From: Nocardia farcinica
GTDB taxonomy: Bacteria > Actinomycetota > Actinomycetes > Mycobacteriales > Mycobacteriaceae
Length of the DNA: 64,000 nucleotides
Direction: 5' to 3'
NCBI RefSeq assembly: GCF_001182745.1
Contig: NZ_LN868938.1
Location: forward strand, 1,054,001 to 1,118,000
Part shown: positions 52,978 to 61,610 of the stretch, piece by piece
Layout: each line of letters opens with the position of its first letter
Numbering within the stretch: the stretch's first letter is position 1
Notes under the pieces: model-generated
Seen by the model: only the letters and a program-made list of their open reading frames with translations
Databases searched by the model: none
Told to the model about the DNA's origin: nothing
Position numbers and translations under genes: made by a program

Positions 52978-53984
52978 CCCGCATCCCCGCCCGCTACTCC
53001 GCCCTGGTCCTGATCCTGGTGACCGTGCTCGGCGTCGGCTATCTCGCCCTCGGTGTGCTGCGCATCGATCCGACGGTGCGGCACAACCACGTCAGCGTCC
53101 GGATGGACCACGCGGCCGGGCTGACGCCGGGAGCGAGCGTGGTGTACCGGGGTGTGGACATCGGCACGGTCGAAGCGGTCGACAGCGTGCCCGGCGGCGT
53201 CGAGATCCGGCTCTCCTACGATCGCGCCCACCGCATCCCGGCCGACGCGGCCATGGCCGTGGAGACCCTCTCGGCGCTCGGCGAGCCGGTGTTCGCCTTC
53301 CTGCCCGCCGACACCGACTCCGCGGACGAATCCGCCGACGGCGGTACGGTATTCGCCGACGGCGGTGCCGTTCTCGCCGACGGTGACGAGCTCAGGGGCA
53401 CCGTCACCGCACCCACCTCGGTGCCCGAACTGCTGGCCACGTCCTCGACGTTGCTGAGCCAGACCGACACCGACACCGTGGTCCGGCTGCTGGAGACCTT
53501 CACCGCCGCCGTCGAACACGCGGACACCACCGCGCCCGCGCTGGCCCGCGCCGCCGACGTGCTCGCCCGCACCCTGGCGGTGCACCAGCCCTCGCTCGAG
53601 GCGGTGCTGCGCAACCTGATGGCGCTGCTGCCCGACGTGGACTGGATGAAGCCGGTGCTCACCGCCGCCCCACCGCAGCTGGACGCCTTCGGTGACACCC
53701 TCGGCGTCTCCTACGAGTTCCTGTTCGAGGGTTCGGCGCTGTTGCGCGGCCGCGAAGTCCTCGGCTCCTGGCGCGAGGAACAGCAACGCTTCGTCGACTT
53801 CCTGGCCCGCCTCGCCCCCGAACTCGGTGCGCTCGGCGTCGCCCTGCGACCGGTCACCACCGCCACCGGCCCCGCCCTTGGCGCACTCGACCTGGCCACC
53901 CTGCTCGATCAGGCCATGACCGCACTGCCCGGCGACCACCTGCGCATCACGCTCCAACCCCCCGTCGACCAAGGACCACCATGA
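52974..53984 (+). CDS. mceF: MCE family protein MceF
   Basis: 336 residues. Membrane segment at about 9-28, MCE domain with AAGLTPGASVVYRGVDIGTVEAVDSVPGG. Oddity: after EPVFAFLPAD the domain has an acidic insertion made of three near-repeats (SADGGTVF, ADGGAVL, ADGDEL; about 118-141). This lies where other members have a short loop. The rest is helical. GTG start overlaps mceE; the stop overlaps the next gene by ATGA. Confidence 0.92.
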   Translation: MTRIPARYSALVLILVTVLGVGYLALGVLRIDPTVRHNHVSVRMDHAAGLTPGASVVYRGVDIGTVEAVDSVPGGVEIRLSYDRAHRIPADAAMAVETLSALGEPVFAFLPADTDSADESADGGTVFADGGAVLADGDELRGTVTAPTSVPELLATSSTLLSQTDTDTVVRLLETFTAAVEHADTTAPALARAADVLARTLAVHQPSLEAVLRNLMALLPDVDWMKPVLTAAPPQLDAFGDTLGVSYEFLFEGSALLRGREVLGSWREEQQRFVDFLARLAPELGALGVALRPVTTATGPALGALDLATLLDQAMTALPGDHLRITLQPPVDQGPP

Positions 53985-55225
53985 GCCCCACCGAGATCCG
54001 CCACCGCGACACCGCGGAGAACGACATCGCGGAGAACGCCACCGCCGCCCCGGCCCCCGACGCGGTGGCGCCCGCACACGCAGCGGCCGAACCGGCCCAG
54101 CCCACCGCGCCGGGCATCGCTGTGGGCGGCGGCGAGGCGGGTGGGGTGGCCGAATCGGCCCAGCCCGCCGCACAGGACATGGCTGCGGGCGGCGCCGAGG
54201 CGCGTGCGGCAGCCGAACCGGCCCAGCCCACCGCGCCGGGCATCGCTGCGGGTAGCGCCGAGGCGGGTGGGGTGGCCGGATCGGTCCGGTCCACCGCCCA
54301 GGACAGTGCGGTCCAGGCGGGTGCAGGCGGGGTGGCGGGACCGGACCGGCCGACTGCGCAGGGCACCACTGCGGGTGGCAGCGAGGGAGGCGGTGCGTCC
54401 GAACGTGCCCAGCCGGCGGCGCTGGACACCGCTGCGGTCGACGCCGAGGCAGGTGGCGCGGCGGAACCGGCCCAGCCCACCGCCCAGGACACCGCGGTCA
54501 CGGGCACCGCGGCTATCGGGGCGGTGCAAGAGGCTGAGCACGACCCGGTGCGCAGCGGCTCGGGCGATGCGCCGGGCACCGCGTGCGCCGACGAAAAGAC
54601 CGCTGGCACAGCCGAACCCGGCACGGAGCGCCGGACCGAGCGCGCGCTGTCCGTCCTGCGCGCGGTGCGCCGTCCGACCCTGTCGGCCGTCGTCGCCGCC
54701 GTCGCGCTGCTCGTCGCCGCCGTCGCGCTGCTCGTCGCCGCCGCGGCGGTGCTGGCCTGGCGGACCGACGATGCCGCCGGCGAACTCGCCGCCCTGCGCG
54801 CCCAGCTCGACACCGACGCCGCCGCGCAGCGGGTCGCCGCCGACTACGCGCTGGGGGTCTCGCAGGTGCAGTCCGGCGACCTCGAGGCGTGGCGCTCGGC
54901 GTTGCGGCGCGGTGTCACCGAACAGTTGGCGGCCAAACTGTCCGCCGCCGTGGACGTGGTGGGCCCGTGGCTGCGGCAGGTGGACTATTCGGCCACCGCC
55001 GAGCCGCTGGCCGCGACCGTGCAGCGCCGCGACGGCGACCTGTACGTGGTGCAGGTGTTCGTCGACATGACCTCGCGCAGCAGCCAGACGCCCGAGGGCG
55101 TGGTCGCCACCGCCGCCTACACCGTCACCCTCAACCGCGCCGCCGACTGGACCATCACCGACGTCGGCGGCGTCGCGCCCGACCTTCCGGTCCCTTCCGC
55201 GGACGCGACTCCCGCGCCGCGCTGA
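53981..55225 (+). CDS. Mce-associated membrane protein with repeat-rich N-terminal tail
   Basis: 414 residues. Residues 36-181 are seven tandem 21-residue repeats of Ala/Glu/Gly/Pro type (AEPAQPTAPGIAVGGGEAGG). Then a charged stretch, a single membrane span at about 232-262 (VVAAVALLVAAVALLVAA, itself an 18-base tandem duplication) and an NTF2-like outside domain (YALGVSQVQSGDLEAWRSALRRGVTEQL to GVAPDLP), as in mycobacterial Mas/Omam proteins, which stabilise Mce complexes. The ATG overlaps mceF, so it belongs to the operon. Confidence 0.9.
   Translation: MSPTEIRHRDTAENDIAENATAAPAPDAVAPAHAAAEPAQPTAPGIAVGGGEAGGVAESAQPAAQDMAAGGAEARAAAEPAQPTAPGIAAGSAEAGGVAGSVRSTAQDSAVQAGAGGVAGPDRPTAQGTTAGGSEGGGASERAQPAALDTAAVDAEAGGAAEPAQPTAQDTAVTGTAAIGAVQEAEHDPVRSGSGDAPGTACADEKTAGTAEPGTERRTERALSVLRAVRRPTLSAVVAAVALLVAAVALLVAAAAVLAWRTDDAAGELAALRAQLDTDAAAQRVAADYALGVSQVQSGDLEAWRSALRRGVTEQLAAKLSAAVDVVGPWLRQVDYSATAEPLAATVQRRDGDLYVVQVFVDMTSRSSQTPEGVVATAAYTVTLNRAADWTITDVGGVAPDLPVPSADATPAPR
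54086..54523. repeat. Seven 63-bp coding repeats in the Mce-associated gene
   Basis: Seven units of 63 bases (one of 60) encode 21-residue repeats with the core A-E-x-A-Q-P-(T/A)-A and a Gly/Ala end. Copies 1 and 3 are nearly identical, 4-6 more diverged, suggesting successive duplications. Confidence 0.82.
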
Positions 55226-55247
55226 CCCCTTCTCGAAGGAGCACGCC

Positions 55248-56243
55248 ATGACCACTGCCGCCGACAAGTCCGTGCCGCGCATCCCCCGCGCGAGCACCGC
55301 CCGGACCCCCGCGCCCGCGCCGCGGGTGTGGGTGGGCGAGGACGCCGAGCCCATCGAACTGGTCGCGCCGGATTCGCTCACCGCGGAGATGGTGGGCCAC
55401 TGGACCTACCTCATCCTGGAAGGCGCGGCGTTCGCCATGCAGGGCATGCACCCGGTGATCCGCGAAGTGACCGACCGCTATTCGGTGGCGCGTACCGACC
55501 CGGGCGGGCGCGCGATCCGCTCGGTGGACTCGGTGCTGCGCTGGACCTACGGCGGTCTGGAGGCGGTGCAGGAAGGCAGGCGGTTGCGCTCGCTGCACGA
55601 ACCGCTGACGATGCGCGGCAGCGACGGCAAGCGCATCGGTGCGTTGAACGCCGACGCCTACCAGTGGGTGATCGCCACCGCCTACGTCACCACCGCCAAG
55701 GCAGGCCCGCTGTTGATCGGGCGTGAGTTCACCGCCACCGAACTCGACGAGCTGCTGGCCGACAACATCCGCATCGCCAAGATCCTGCAGGTGCCGATGA
55801 AGGGCTATCCGCAGACCCGCGCGGAGTTCGACGCCTACTACGAGCGCATGGTGAACGAGGTGCTGCGCGCCGACGAGGCGATGCGCACCGAGTTCGCGCT
55901 GATGCGCGCCGGGGACAGCGAGCAGTTGCGGGCGATGCCGTTCCCGCGCAGGCAGATCGCGCGCACAATGGCCAGGCCGGTGCTGCGTTTCACCTACCTG
56001 TCGATCGTGGGCCTGCTCGATCCCCGGTTGCGGGCGATGATCGGGGTGGACTGGTCGCCGCAGGAGCAGCGCACCCTCGAACAGATCTATGCCTGGATCC
56101 GGCTGGCCTACCGGGTGTTGCCCGAACGGCTGACCTACTTCCCGATCGCCTACCACGCCCGCAAACACCATCGGAGCATCCTGAAGATGAAGGAGCGGGA
56201 GCTGAAGTCGGCCGCCTACAAGGTGCGGCCCAAGCAGGTGTAG
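55248..56243 (+). CDS. Oxygenase MpaB/DUF2236 family protein, copy 1
   Basis: 331 residues. DUF2236 features: LTAEMVGHWTYLILEGAAFAMQGMHPVIREV, RWTYGGLEAVQEGRRLRSLHEPLTMRGSDG (H117) and NADAYQWVIATAYVTTAKAG. The family includes latex-clearing rubber oxygenase Lcp and MpaB. Where many members have WVHA the protein reads WVIA, so a histidine often found there is missing. GGAG is 6 bases before the ATG, 22 bases after the Mce-associated gene, so probably in the mce operon. Its stop is one base from the end of the convergent TetR gene. Confidence 0.88.
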   Translation: MTTAADKSVPRIPRASTARTPAPAPRVWVGEDAEPIELVAPDSLTAEMVGHWTYLILEGAAFAMQGMHPVIREVTDRYSVARTDPGGRAIRSVDSVLRWTYGGLEAVQEGRRLRSLHEPLTMRGSDGKRIGALNADAYQWVIATAYVTTAKAGPLLIGREFTATELDELLADNIRIAKILQVPMKGYPQTRAEFDAYYERMVNEVLRADEAMRTEFALMRAGDSEQLRAMPFPRRQIARTMARPVLRFTYLSIVGLLDPRLRAMIGVDWSPQEQRTLEQIYAWIRLAYRVLPERLTYFPIAYHARKHHRSILKMKERELKSAAYKVRPKQV

Positions 56244-56244
56244 G

Positions 56245-57003
56245 TCACCGGCCGCCGGGGTGCGGGAACAGCAGCGGTGCCAGGAAGCGGCGGGCGAACT
56301 GCCGGGCCGCCGCGGCGTCGTCCAGCGGCAGCACCCCGCGCGGGTTGGAGATGAACGACATGGTCAGCCGGACGAACAGTTCGGCGACCACGTCGGTGTC
56401 GAAATCGCCGAGTTCACCGCGCCGTTGCCAGTGCGAGAGGAACCGGGCGACCAGGGCGCGGCCCTGTTCGATGAACTCGTCGCCGGTGAGGAAGCTGGTC
56501 AGTTCGCCCGCCGCGGAGGAGACCCGCAGGCTGCGGGTGAGCAGCCGGGGCGCGCGGGCCTCGCTGACGAAGGCGGCGAACATCTCCGCCAGGGCGCTGA
56601 CCGGTCCGGCCGAACGCCGCACCGCCTCGGCCATGATCAGCCCGACGCGTTGGGATTCGGCCATCAGCGCGTAGCGCACGAGCGCCGATTTGGTGCCGAA
56701 CCGCCGATAGACCGTGGCCACGCCGACGCCGGCGAGTTCGGCGATGCGGACCATGGTGGTCTCCTCGAAGCCGACTTCGGCGAAGCAGTCGCGGGCGGCG
56801 TCGACGATGCGGCGTGAGCGGGCATCGAGTGCGGCCAGGTCGGCCCAGGTCGTCCCGGCGGCGGCGAGGAATTCGGTGGCGGTGCTGTGGTTCTCGCCGT
56901 CGCTGTGGTGCTCGCCGGTGCGGGTGCGTGCCGAGACGGGGCGGGCGCTCTCGCCGACGGCGGCGGGGTAGGCGCTGCTCGGGTCCTCGGGATGGGCGCT
57001 CAC
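56245..57003 (-). CDS. TetR family regulator at the mce/DUF2236 locus
   Basis: 252 residues from the GTG at 57003; an ATG at 57063 (GGAG touching it) is an alternative with 20 more residues. After a 60-residue polar tail comes the TetR helix-turn-helix: RRIVDAARDCFAEVGFEETTMVRIAELAGVGVATVYRRFGTKSALVRYAL. The C-terminal ligand domain follows. Divergent from the second DUF2236 gene with the TGATAG/CTATCA palindrome between them. I propose it controls that gene, itself and the mce operon; binding is not shown. Confidence 0.88.
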   Translation of the reverse strand: MSAHPEDPSSAYPAAVGESARPVSARTRTGEHHSDGENHSTATEFLAAAGTTWADLAALDARSRRIVDAARDCFAEVGFEETTMVRIAELAGVGVATVYRRFGTKSALVRYALMAESQRVGLIMAEAVRRSAGPVSALAEMFAAFVSEARAPRLLTRSLRVSSAAGELTSFLTGDEFIEQGRALVARFLSHWQRRGELGDFDTDVVAELFVRLTMSFISNPRGVLPLDDAAAARQFARRFLAPLLFPHPGGR

Positions 57004-57102
57004 CGGCCTGAGCCTACCGCCGGACCTGCCGGCCACCTGTGTCGACACCGCGCACCGTCCCATCTCCGGCGGGTCGCGGGTCTCGCGTGCGGCCTACCGG
57101 AA

Positions 57103-57130
57103 TGATAGTCTGAACGGTATTAATCTATCA
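57103..57130. promoter_or_regulatory. Inverted repeat TGATAG-N16-CTATCA between TetR and DUF2236 genes
   Basis: Same arms and same 16-base spacer as the site before the mce operon (45969), and both read TGATAGTCTG at the left. A nested ACGGT/ACCGT pair (57114-57138) overlaps. It is 57 bases before the DUF2236 start. Confidence 0.65.
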
Positions 57131-57186
57131 CTGACCGTCCAGTGCTGTCCCGGCAGAACTGGACGACGGCCCTGCAGAGGTGCGCC

Positions 57187-58179
57187 ATGACAACGAACGC
57201 AGCGTTGCCCGTTGTTTCCGAAACCGACACCGCCCCCGGCGGATCCGCGACCGCGGATCGGGTCCGTCCCGAAGTGCTCGCCGAATTCCGCAAGCACACC
57301 GCCAGCGTGCTCACCGGCGTGTTCGTCGCGTCGGCCTTCGATCAGGTCGCGCTGGTCCCGGTCGCGGCGGCGGTGGATCGCAGCGGCCGCTTCGCCGCCA
57401 ACTTCGCCGACCGCGGTGTGCGCAGCGGCGCCTCGGGCATCCTCGCGCTGTGGGGCGACCCGGTCGATCGCAAGGCCGAAGCGGAATGGCTCAAGGAACG
57501 TCACCGCGACGTGCACGGACACGGCAAGGGCGCCTATCGCGACGTGCGCTACAGCGCGCTGAACCCCAAGACCTGGGTGTGGATCGGGGTGAGCGGCATG
57601 TTCGTGCCGCTGAACACCTTCACCTACTGCACCGGCATCGAGCTGCGGCCCGCGGAGCAGGAGGCGGCCTATCAGATGATGCGCGAAACCTTCGCCGAGC
57701 TGGAGCTGGCCTCGAAGTCGGGCAAGCTGCCCGCGGACCTGGCGGCGGCACGGCGGTACTACGACGACATGGTCGAACACGAACTGGCCACCAATCCCTT
57801 CCTGGTGCAGGAGTTCGCCAAGCTGACCCGGTTGCCGCTGCCGACGCTGGGGATCTCGCCGGTGGTGCGCGCGGTGCTGCTGCCGTTGTGGTTGCTGATC
57901 CGGCCGCTGGTGGGCCACGTCATCCAGGTGTGCTCGGCCCAGGCGATGCATCCCGGGGTGCGGCGGCTGGTCGGTTTCGACCTGAAGCGCAGGCACGACA
58001 TCGAATTCGCGGTGTACGTGCGGGTGTTGCAGACGGCGTGGCGGTTCCTGCCCGATCGGTTGCTGCTGGCTCCGCTGGCCTACAACCGGCTCCAGTACGA
58101 GAAGCTGGTGCGCGCGCACCGCAAATACGCGCTCGACACCTTCGCCGTGCCGTCGAACGAATCGGGCTGCCCGATCTGA
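57187..58179 (+). CDS. Oxygenase MpaB/DUF2236 family protein, copy 2
   Basis: 330 residues. DUF2236 landmarks: VASAFDQVALVPVAAAVDRSGRF, WLKERHRDVHGHGKGAYRDV (H106, H110) and NPKTWVWIGVSGMFVPLNTF. At the WVHA position it reads WVWI, again without His. It is only distantly similar to copy 1, so they are not a recent duplication. AGAGG lies before the ATG at 57187. Its promoter region carries the palindrome shared with the mce operon. Likely a membrane-associated oxygenase acting on a hydrophobic compound; unproven. Confidence 0.88.
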   Translation: MTTNAALPVVSETDTAPGGSATADRVRPEVLAEFRKHTASVLTGVFVASAFDQVALVPVAAAVDRSGRFAANFADRGVRSGASGILALWGDPVDRKAEAEWLKERHRDVHGHGKGAYRDVRYSALNPKTWVWIGVSGMFVPLNTFTYCTGIELRPAEQEAAYQMMRETFAELELASKSGKLPADLAAARRYYDDMVEHELATNPFLVQEFAKLTRLPLPTLGISPVVRAVLLPLWLLIRPLVGHVIQVCSAQAMHPGVRRLVGFDLKRRHDIEFAVYVRVLQTAWRFLPDRLLLAPLAYNRLQYEKLVRAHRKYALDTFAVPSNESGCPI

Positions 58180-58201
58180 GTCACCGCCGGGCGCCCCCGC
58201 G

Positions 58202-58228
58202 TGATAGCTGTTCGATTGGCATCTATCA
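58202..58228. promoter_or_regulatory. Third TGATAG/CTATCA inverted repeat
   Basis: GTGATAG and CTATCAC (one more pair than the arms at 57103) with 15 bases between, in the 58-base gap after the second DUF2236 gene. No start codon follows on either strand nearby, so it may be a terminator-like hairpin or a decoy/regulator site. Confidence 0.5.
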
Positions 58229-58237
58229 CATCGGGGG

Positions 58238-59215
58238 TCAGGCCCGCACCGGCGCCCCGATGCCGCAGACGCGGGGCGCCGCGGCGCGCGATCCCGCAGG
58301 CAAGTCGGTGGCGTCGGGCGGCTGGTGGCCGAGGACCAGGGCCAGCGTCTCGGAAAACGCGCGCACCCGCGCCGTTTCGTGCTCGCGCCGCCACACCAGG
58401 CCCAGCCGCGACACCGGCAGGCCGCGGACCGGGACGAAGCTGACCGCCCGACGGCGATGCGATTCCGCCGTCGGATGGCACAGCAGCATCGCCGCCGTGC
58501 CGGCGGCGACCGTGGCCAGTCCTTCCTCGAGGGTCGCCACCGCCGGGCCGGCCGGTATGGTGCGCCCGCTGGGGGTGCGATCGGGGGCTTGAGCGAGCCG
58601 CCAGTAGTCCGGTGCGGGACCGCGGAGTCCGACCAGCGGGCAGCCGGCGAGTTCCTCCGCGGTCACGGCCTCGCGCCCGGCCAGCCGATGCCCGGACGGC
58701 AGCGCCAGCATCTGCTGCTGCCCGTCGAACACCGGGCCCAGCACCAGGTCGCGTTCGCCCATCGGCAGCAGCACCACCGCCAGATCGATCTCGCCGCGCC
58801 GCAGTGCGCCGAACGGGTCCGCGAGCGGGATCTCGGTCAATTCCAGCCGGCAGCCCGGGTATCGGGTCGCGAACCGTTCCACCGCCCGCATCAGGTGCTC
58901 GTCGGAGGCGCCCTGGAAGCCCAGCCGCAGCACCCCGTCCACGCCGCCCGCGGCGGCCCGCGCGGCCTCGAGCACCGACCGCAGCGCGGCATAGGCGGGC
59001 CGCAGCTGCGCGGCGAACTCCGCGCCCAACGGCGTGAGCCGCACGGTTCGGCTGGTGCGTTCCACCAGCCGCCCGCCGATACGCTGCTCGAGCGCGCGCA
59101 GCAGCTGGCTCACCCGGCTCTGGGACAGGTAGAGGCGGGCGGCGGCGCGACCGAAGTGCAGTTCGTCGGCGAGGGCGAGAAACGCCTCCAGTTCCCGTGG
59201 TTCGACACCGCTCAC
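58238..59215 (-). CDS. LysR family transcriptional regulator
   Basis: 325 residues. N-terminal helix-turn-helix (RELEAFLALADELHFGRAAARLYLSQSRVSQLLRALEQRIGG) and a LysR effector domain with GVLRLGFQGAS and LTEIPLADPFGALRRGEIDLAVVLLP. AGGGG before the GTG start at 59215. It faces the MFS exporter gene at 59316 divergently, with a T-N11-A palindrome in the 100-base gap, so it probably activates or represses that gene. Confidence 0.92.
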   Translation of the reverse strand: MSGVEPRELEAFLALADELHFGRAAARLYLSQSRVSQLLRALEQRIGGRLVERTSRTVRLTPLGAEFAAQLRPAYAALRSVLEAARAAAGGVDGVLRLGFQGASDEHLMRAVERFATRYPGCRLELTEIPLADPFGALRRGEIDLAVVLLPMGERDLVLGPVFDGQQQMLALPSGHRLAGREAVTAEELAGCPLVGLRGPAPDYWRLAQAPDRTPSGRTIPAGPAVATLEEGLATVAAGTAAMLLCHPTAESHRRRAVSFVPVRGLPVSRLGLVWRREHETARVRAFSETLALVLGHQPPDATDLPAGSRAAAPRVCGIGAPVRA

Positions 59216-59241
59216 CGGGCGTTCCCCTTCCTGACCTCCGA

Positions 59242-59260
59242 CGATGAGTTCAGCTCATCG
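59242..59260. promoter_or_regulatory. LysR-type box (CGATGAG / CTCATCG)
   Basis: Seven-base perfect arms around TTCAG, containing T-N11-A (59245-59257), centred between the divergent LysR and MFS genes. Confidence 0.6.
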
Positions 59261-59315
59261 AACCGTGAGAGCTTCGTCGTTGTTCCCGCGCCCGCGGCTG
59301 CCTTGGCTGGACACC

Positions 59316-60506
59316 ATGACAGACCTTCGACAGACACCCCCGGACACCGGCCGTCCGGTCCGCGGCTGGCTCGGCGTCGCCGCCGTCACCGGCGCCACCT
59401 TCACCGTCGTGACCTCCGAAATGCTGCCGGTCGGCCTGCTGACGCCGATGAGTGCCGACCTGCGGGTCAGCGAGGGCGTCGGCGGGCTCACCCTCACCAT
59501 CACCGGGCTGGTGGCCGCGGTCGCGGCGCCGCTGCTGACCCCGGCCCTGGGGCGCGTCGACCGGAAGACCGTGTGGGCGGTGCTGTTGACGGTGCTGACC
59601 GTCGGCAATCTCGCCGCGGCGCTGGCGCCCGGCTTCGCGGTCATGGTGGCCGCGCGGGTGCTGGTCGGCATCGGGATGGGCGGGGTGTGGTCGATCGCGG
59701 CGGGCACGGCCGTGCGGCTGGTGCCCGAGTCCCAGGCCGCGCGCGCGACGACGCTGGTGTTCAGCGGTGTCGCGGTCGCCTCGGTGCTCGGCATCCCCGC
59801 GGGCACCTACGCGGGCGCGCTGATGGGGTGGCGGGCGGCGTTCCTGGCGGCCGTGGCGGTGGGCGTGCTGCTCCTGGTCGCGGCCGCGATCCTGCTGCCA
59901 CCGCTGCCGCCGGTCCGCGTCACCGGATTCGTCGAGTCGCTGGGGCTGCTGCGCCTTCCGGCACTGCGCACCGGACTGATCGCGGTGGCGCTGCTGGTGA
60001 CCGGTCATTTCGCCGCCTACACCTACATCCGCCCCGCGCTCGAGCAGCTCACCGGCGCCGGCCCCGCCACCGTCGGTACCGTGCTGCTGCTGTTCGGCAT
60101 CGCGGGCGTGGCGGGCAATTTCACCGCCGGCGCCAGGGCGGCGCGGGCCCCGCGCACGACCCTGCGGGTCCTGGCCGCCATCCTGGCCGCCGCCGCGACA
60201 CTGACCCCGCTGCTCGGCACGGCCGTGCCGACGGCCGCCGCCCTGATCGCGGTGTGGGGCCTGGCCTACGGCGGTGTGTCGGTGACCGCCCAGAACTGGG
60301 TCTTCGCCGCCGCTCCCGACCACCGGGAGGCGTCCTCGGCCCTGTTCGTCGGGGTGTTCAACGGTGCCATCGCCGCGGGCGCCTTCCTCGGCGGTGTCCT
60401 CGCCGACCGGCTCGGGGTCACCGCATCGCTGCTGATCGGCGGCGCGGCGGCGGCCGCGGCGGCACTGGTGAGCGCCACCGGCCGCGCGCGCACCGCGCAA
60501 ATCTGA
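59316..60506 (+). CDS. MFS exporter, DHA1 (AraJ-like) family
   Basis: 396 residues, 12 hydrophobic segments. The first segment VTGATFTVVTSEMLPVGLLTPMSADLRVSEG has the T-x-E-x-L-P pattern of sugar-efflux/AraJ-like exporters. GVAVASVLGIPAGTYAGALMGWR is the antiporter motif. The ATG at 59316 is chosen since the segment starts soon after it. Regulated probably by the divergent LysR protein. Followed by an alpha/beta hydrolase gene 123 bases on. Confidence 0.92.
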   Translation: MTDLRQTPPDTGRPVRGWLGVAAVTGATFTVVTSEMLPVGLLTPMSADLRVSEGVGGLTLTITGLVAAVAAPLLTPALGRVDRKTVWAVLLTVLTVGNLAAALAPGFAVMVAARVLVGIGMGGVWSIAAGTAVRLVPESQAARATTLVFSGVAVASVLGIPAGTYAGALMGWRAAFLAAVAVGVLLLVAAAILLPPLPPVRVTGFVESLGLLRLPALRTGLIAVALLVTGHFAAYTYIRPALEQLTGAGPATVGTVLLLFGIAGVAGNFTAGARAARAPRTTLRVLAAILAAAATLTPLLGTAVPTAAALIAVWGLAYGGVSVTAQNWVFAAAPDHREASSALFVGVFNGAIAAGAFLGGVLADRLGVTASLLIGGAAAAAAALVSATGRARTAQI

Positions 60507-60628
60507 GCAGCCTGGCGCACCGGCCCGGCCCCGGGACCGTTCGCGCAGGTGGCGGCCGGTGACGACGGGGGAGCGGACGCCCTCGAACGCGAGTTGTGCG
60601 GCCCCGATTCCGGCCGCACGCTCGCGGC

Positions 60629-61534
60629 GTGGACTTTTCGACCTACGCCGCCTTCCTCCCCCCGTCCCTGCGCGGGGAACCACTCGCCGCTCCCGAGCCC
60701 ACCTGGTGGCCCTGGCGCGGCAGGCAGGTACACATCGCCCGCGCCACCCGCCCCGAGGCAAGCGCCCGGATCCTGGCCGTGCACGGGGCGGGCGGGCACG
60801 CCGGACTCGTCTGGCCGTTCGCCGCGCTGGCCGCCCGCGCCGGGATGGACGCGGCCGCGGTCGATCTGCCGCTCTACGGCGACACCCGCGAACCCGACCC
60901 GCGCGGGGTGCGCTACCGCGACTGGGTCGACCTGCTCACCGACCTGGTCCGCGCCGAGACCGACGCCGATCCGCGGCCGCTGATCCTGTTCGGCGCCAGC
61001 ATCGGCGGCCTGCTCGCCTACGAGGCGGCCGCGCGCAGCGGCCGTGTCGCGCACGTGCTGGCGACCTGCCTGCTCGACCCCGCCGACCCGGCCGCCCGCC
61101 GCGCCGCGGCCCGCTGGTCGTGGACCGGGGCCGCCGCCCCCAGCCTGCTCGGCGCGCTCGGTCCGGCCGCCCGGCTGCGGGTGCCGATCCGCTGGCTGGC
61201 CGACATGGCGAACATGAGCGCCGATCCCGCCGTCTCCCGGGCCTGCGCCACCGACCCGCGCGGCGGCGGAATCCGCGTCCCGCTGGGATTCCTCGCCGAC
61301 TACTTCACGTTCGAACACACCCGCCCGCAGCACTACACCGCCGCCCCGGTGACGCTGGTGCATCCGGCCGCCGACCGCTGGACCCCGCCCGAACTCAGCC
61401 TGCGCTTCCTCGACCGGATCGCCGCCGAGCATCGTGCGGTGCTGTTGGCGAACTGCGGACACTTCCCGCTCGAGGAACCCGGCGTGCATGTGCTGCGCGA
61501 GACGATCGAAGCGGTGGTCGCCGCCACCACTTGA
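60629..61534 (+). CDS. Alpha/beta hydrolase
   Basis: 301 residues from the GTG at 60629; an upstream GTG at 60596 is also possible and neither has a good ribosome site. Nucleophile elbow GASIGG (Ser about 137), an Asp in HPAADRWTPPE and the His in NCGHFPLEEPG complete the triad; oxyanion strand VHGAGGHAGL. Cytoplasmic esterase or lipase-like enzyme; substrate unknown. It may be cotranscribed with the MFS gene. Confidence 0.88.
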   Translation: MDFSTYAAFLPPSLRGEPLAAPEPTWWPWRGRQVHIARATRPEASARILAVHGAGGHAGLVWPFAALAARAGMDAAAVDLPLYGDTREPDPRGVRYRDWVDLLTDLVRAETDADPRPLILFGASIGGLLAYEAAARSGRVAHVLATCLLDPADPAARRAAARWSWTGAAAPSLLGALGPAARLRVPIRWLADMANMSADPAVSRACATDPRGGGIRVPLGFLADYFTFEHTRPQHYTAAPVTLVHPAADRWTPPELSLRFLDRIAAEHRAVLLANCGHFPLEEPGVHVLRETIEAVVAATT

Positions 61535-61552
61535 CCTCAACATTGGTTGAGG
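61535..61552. promoter_or_regulatory. SoxR-box-like palindrome
   Basis: CCTCAAC and GTTGAGG around ATTG (18 bp), very close to the SoxR site CCTCAAG-TTAA-CTTGAGG. TTGACC overlaps its left end (61531-61536) as a possible -35. I see no clear -10 at the 19-base spacing usual for SoxR promoters. Confidence 0.55.
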
Positions 61553-61610
61553 AAGCACGGTGGACTCCGACGCCGATCGCCGGCGATCGCCGAGACATCC
61601 GGAGGACACC

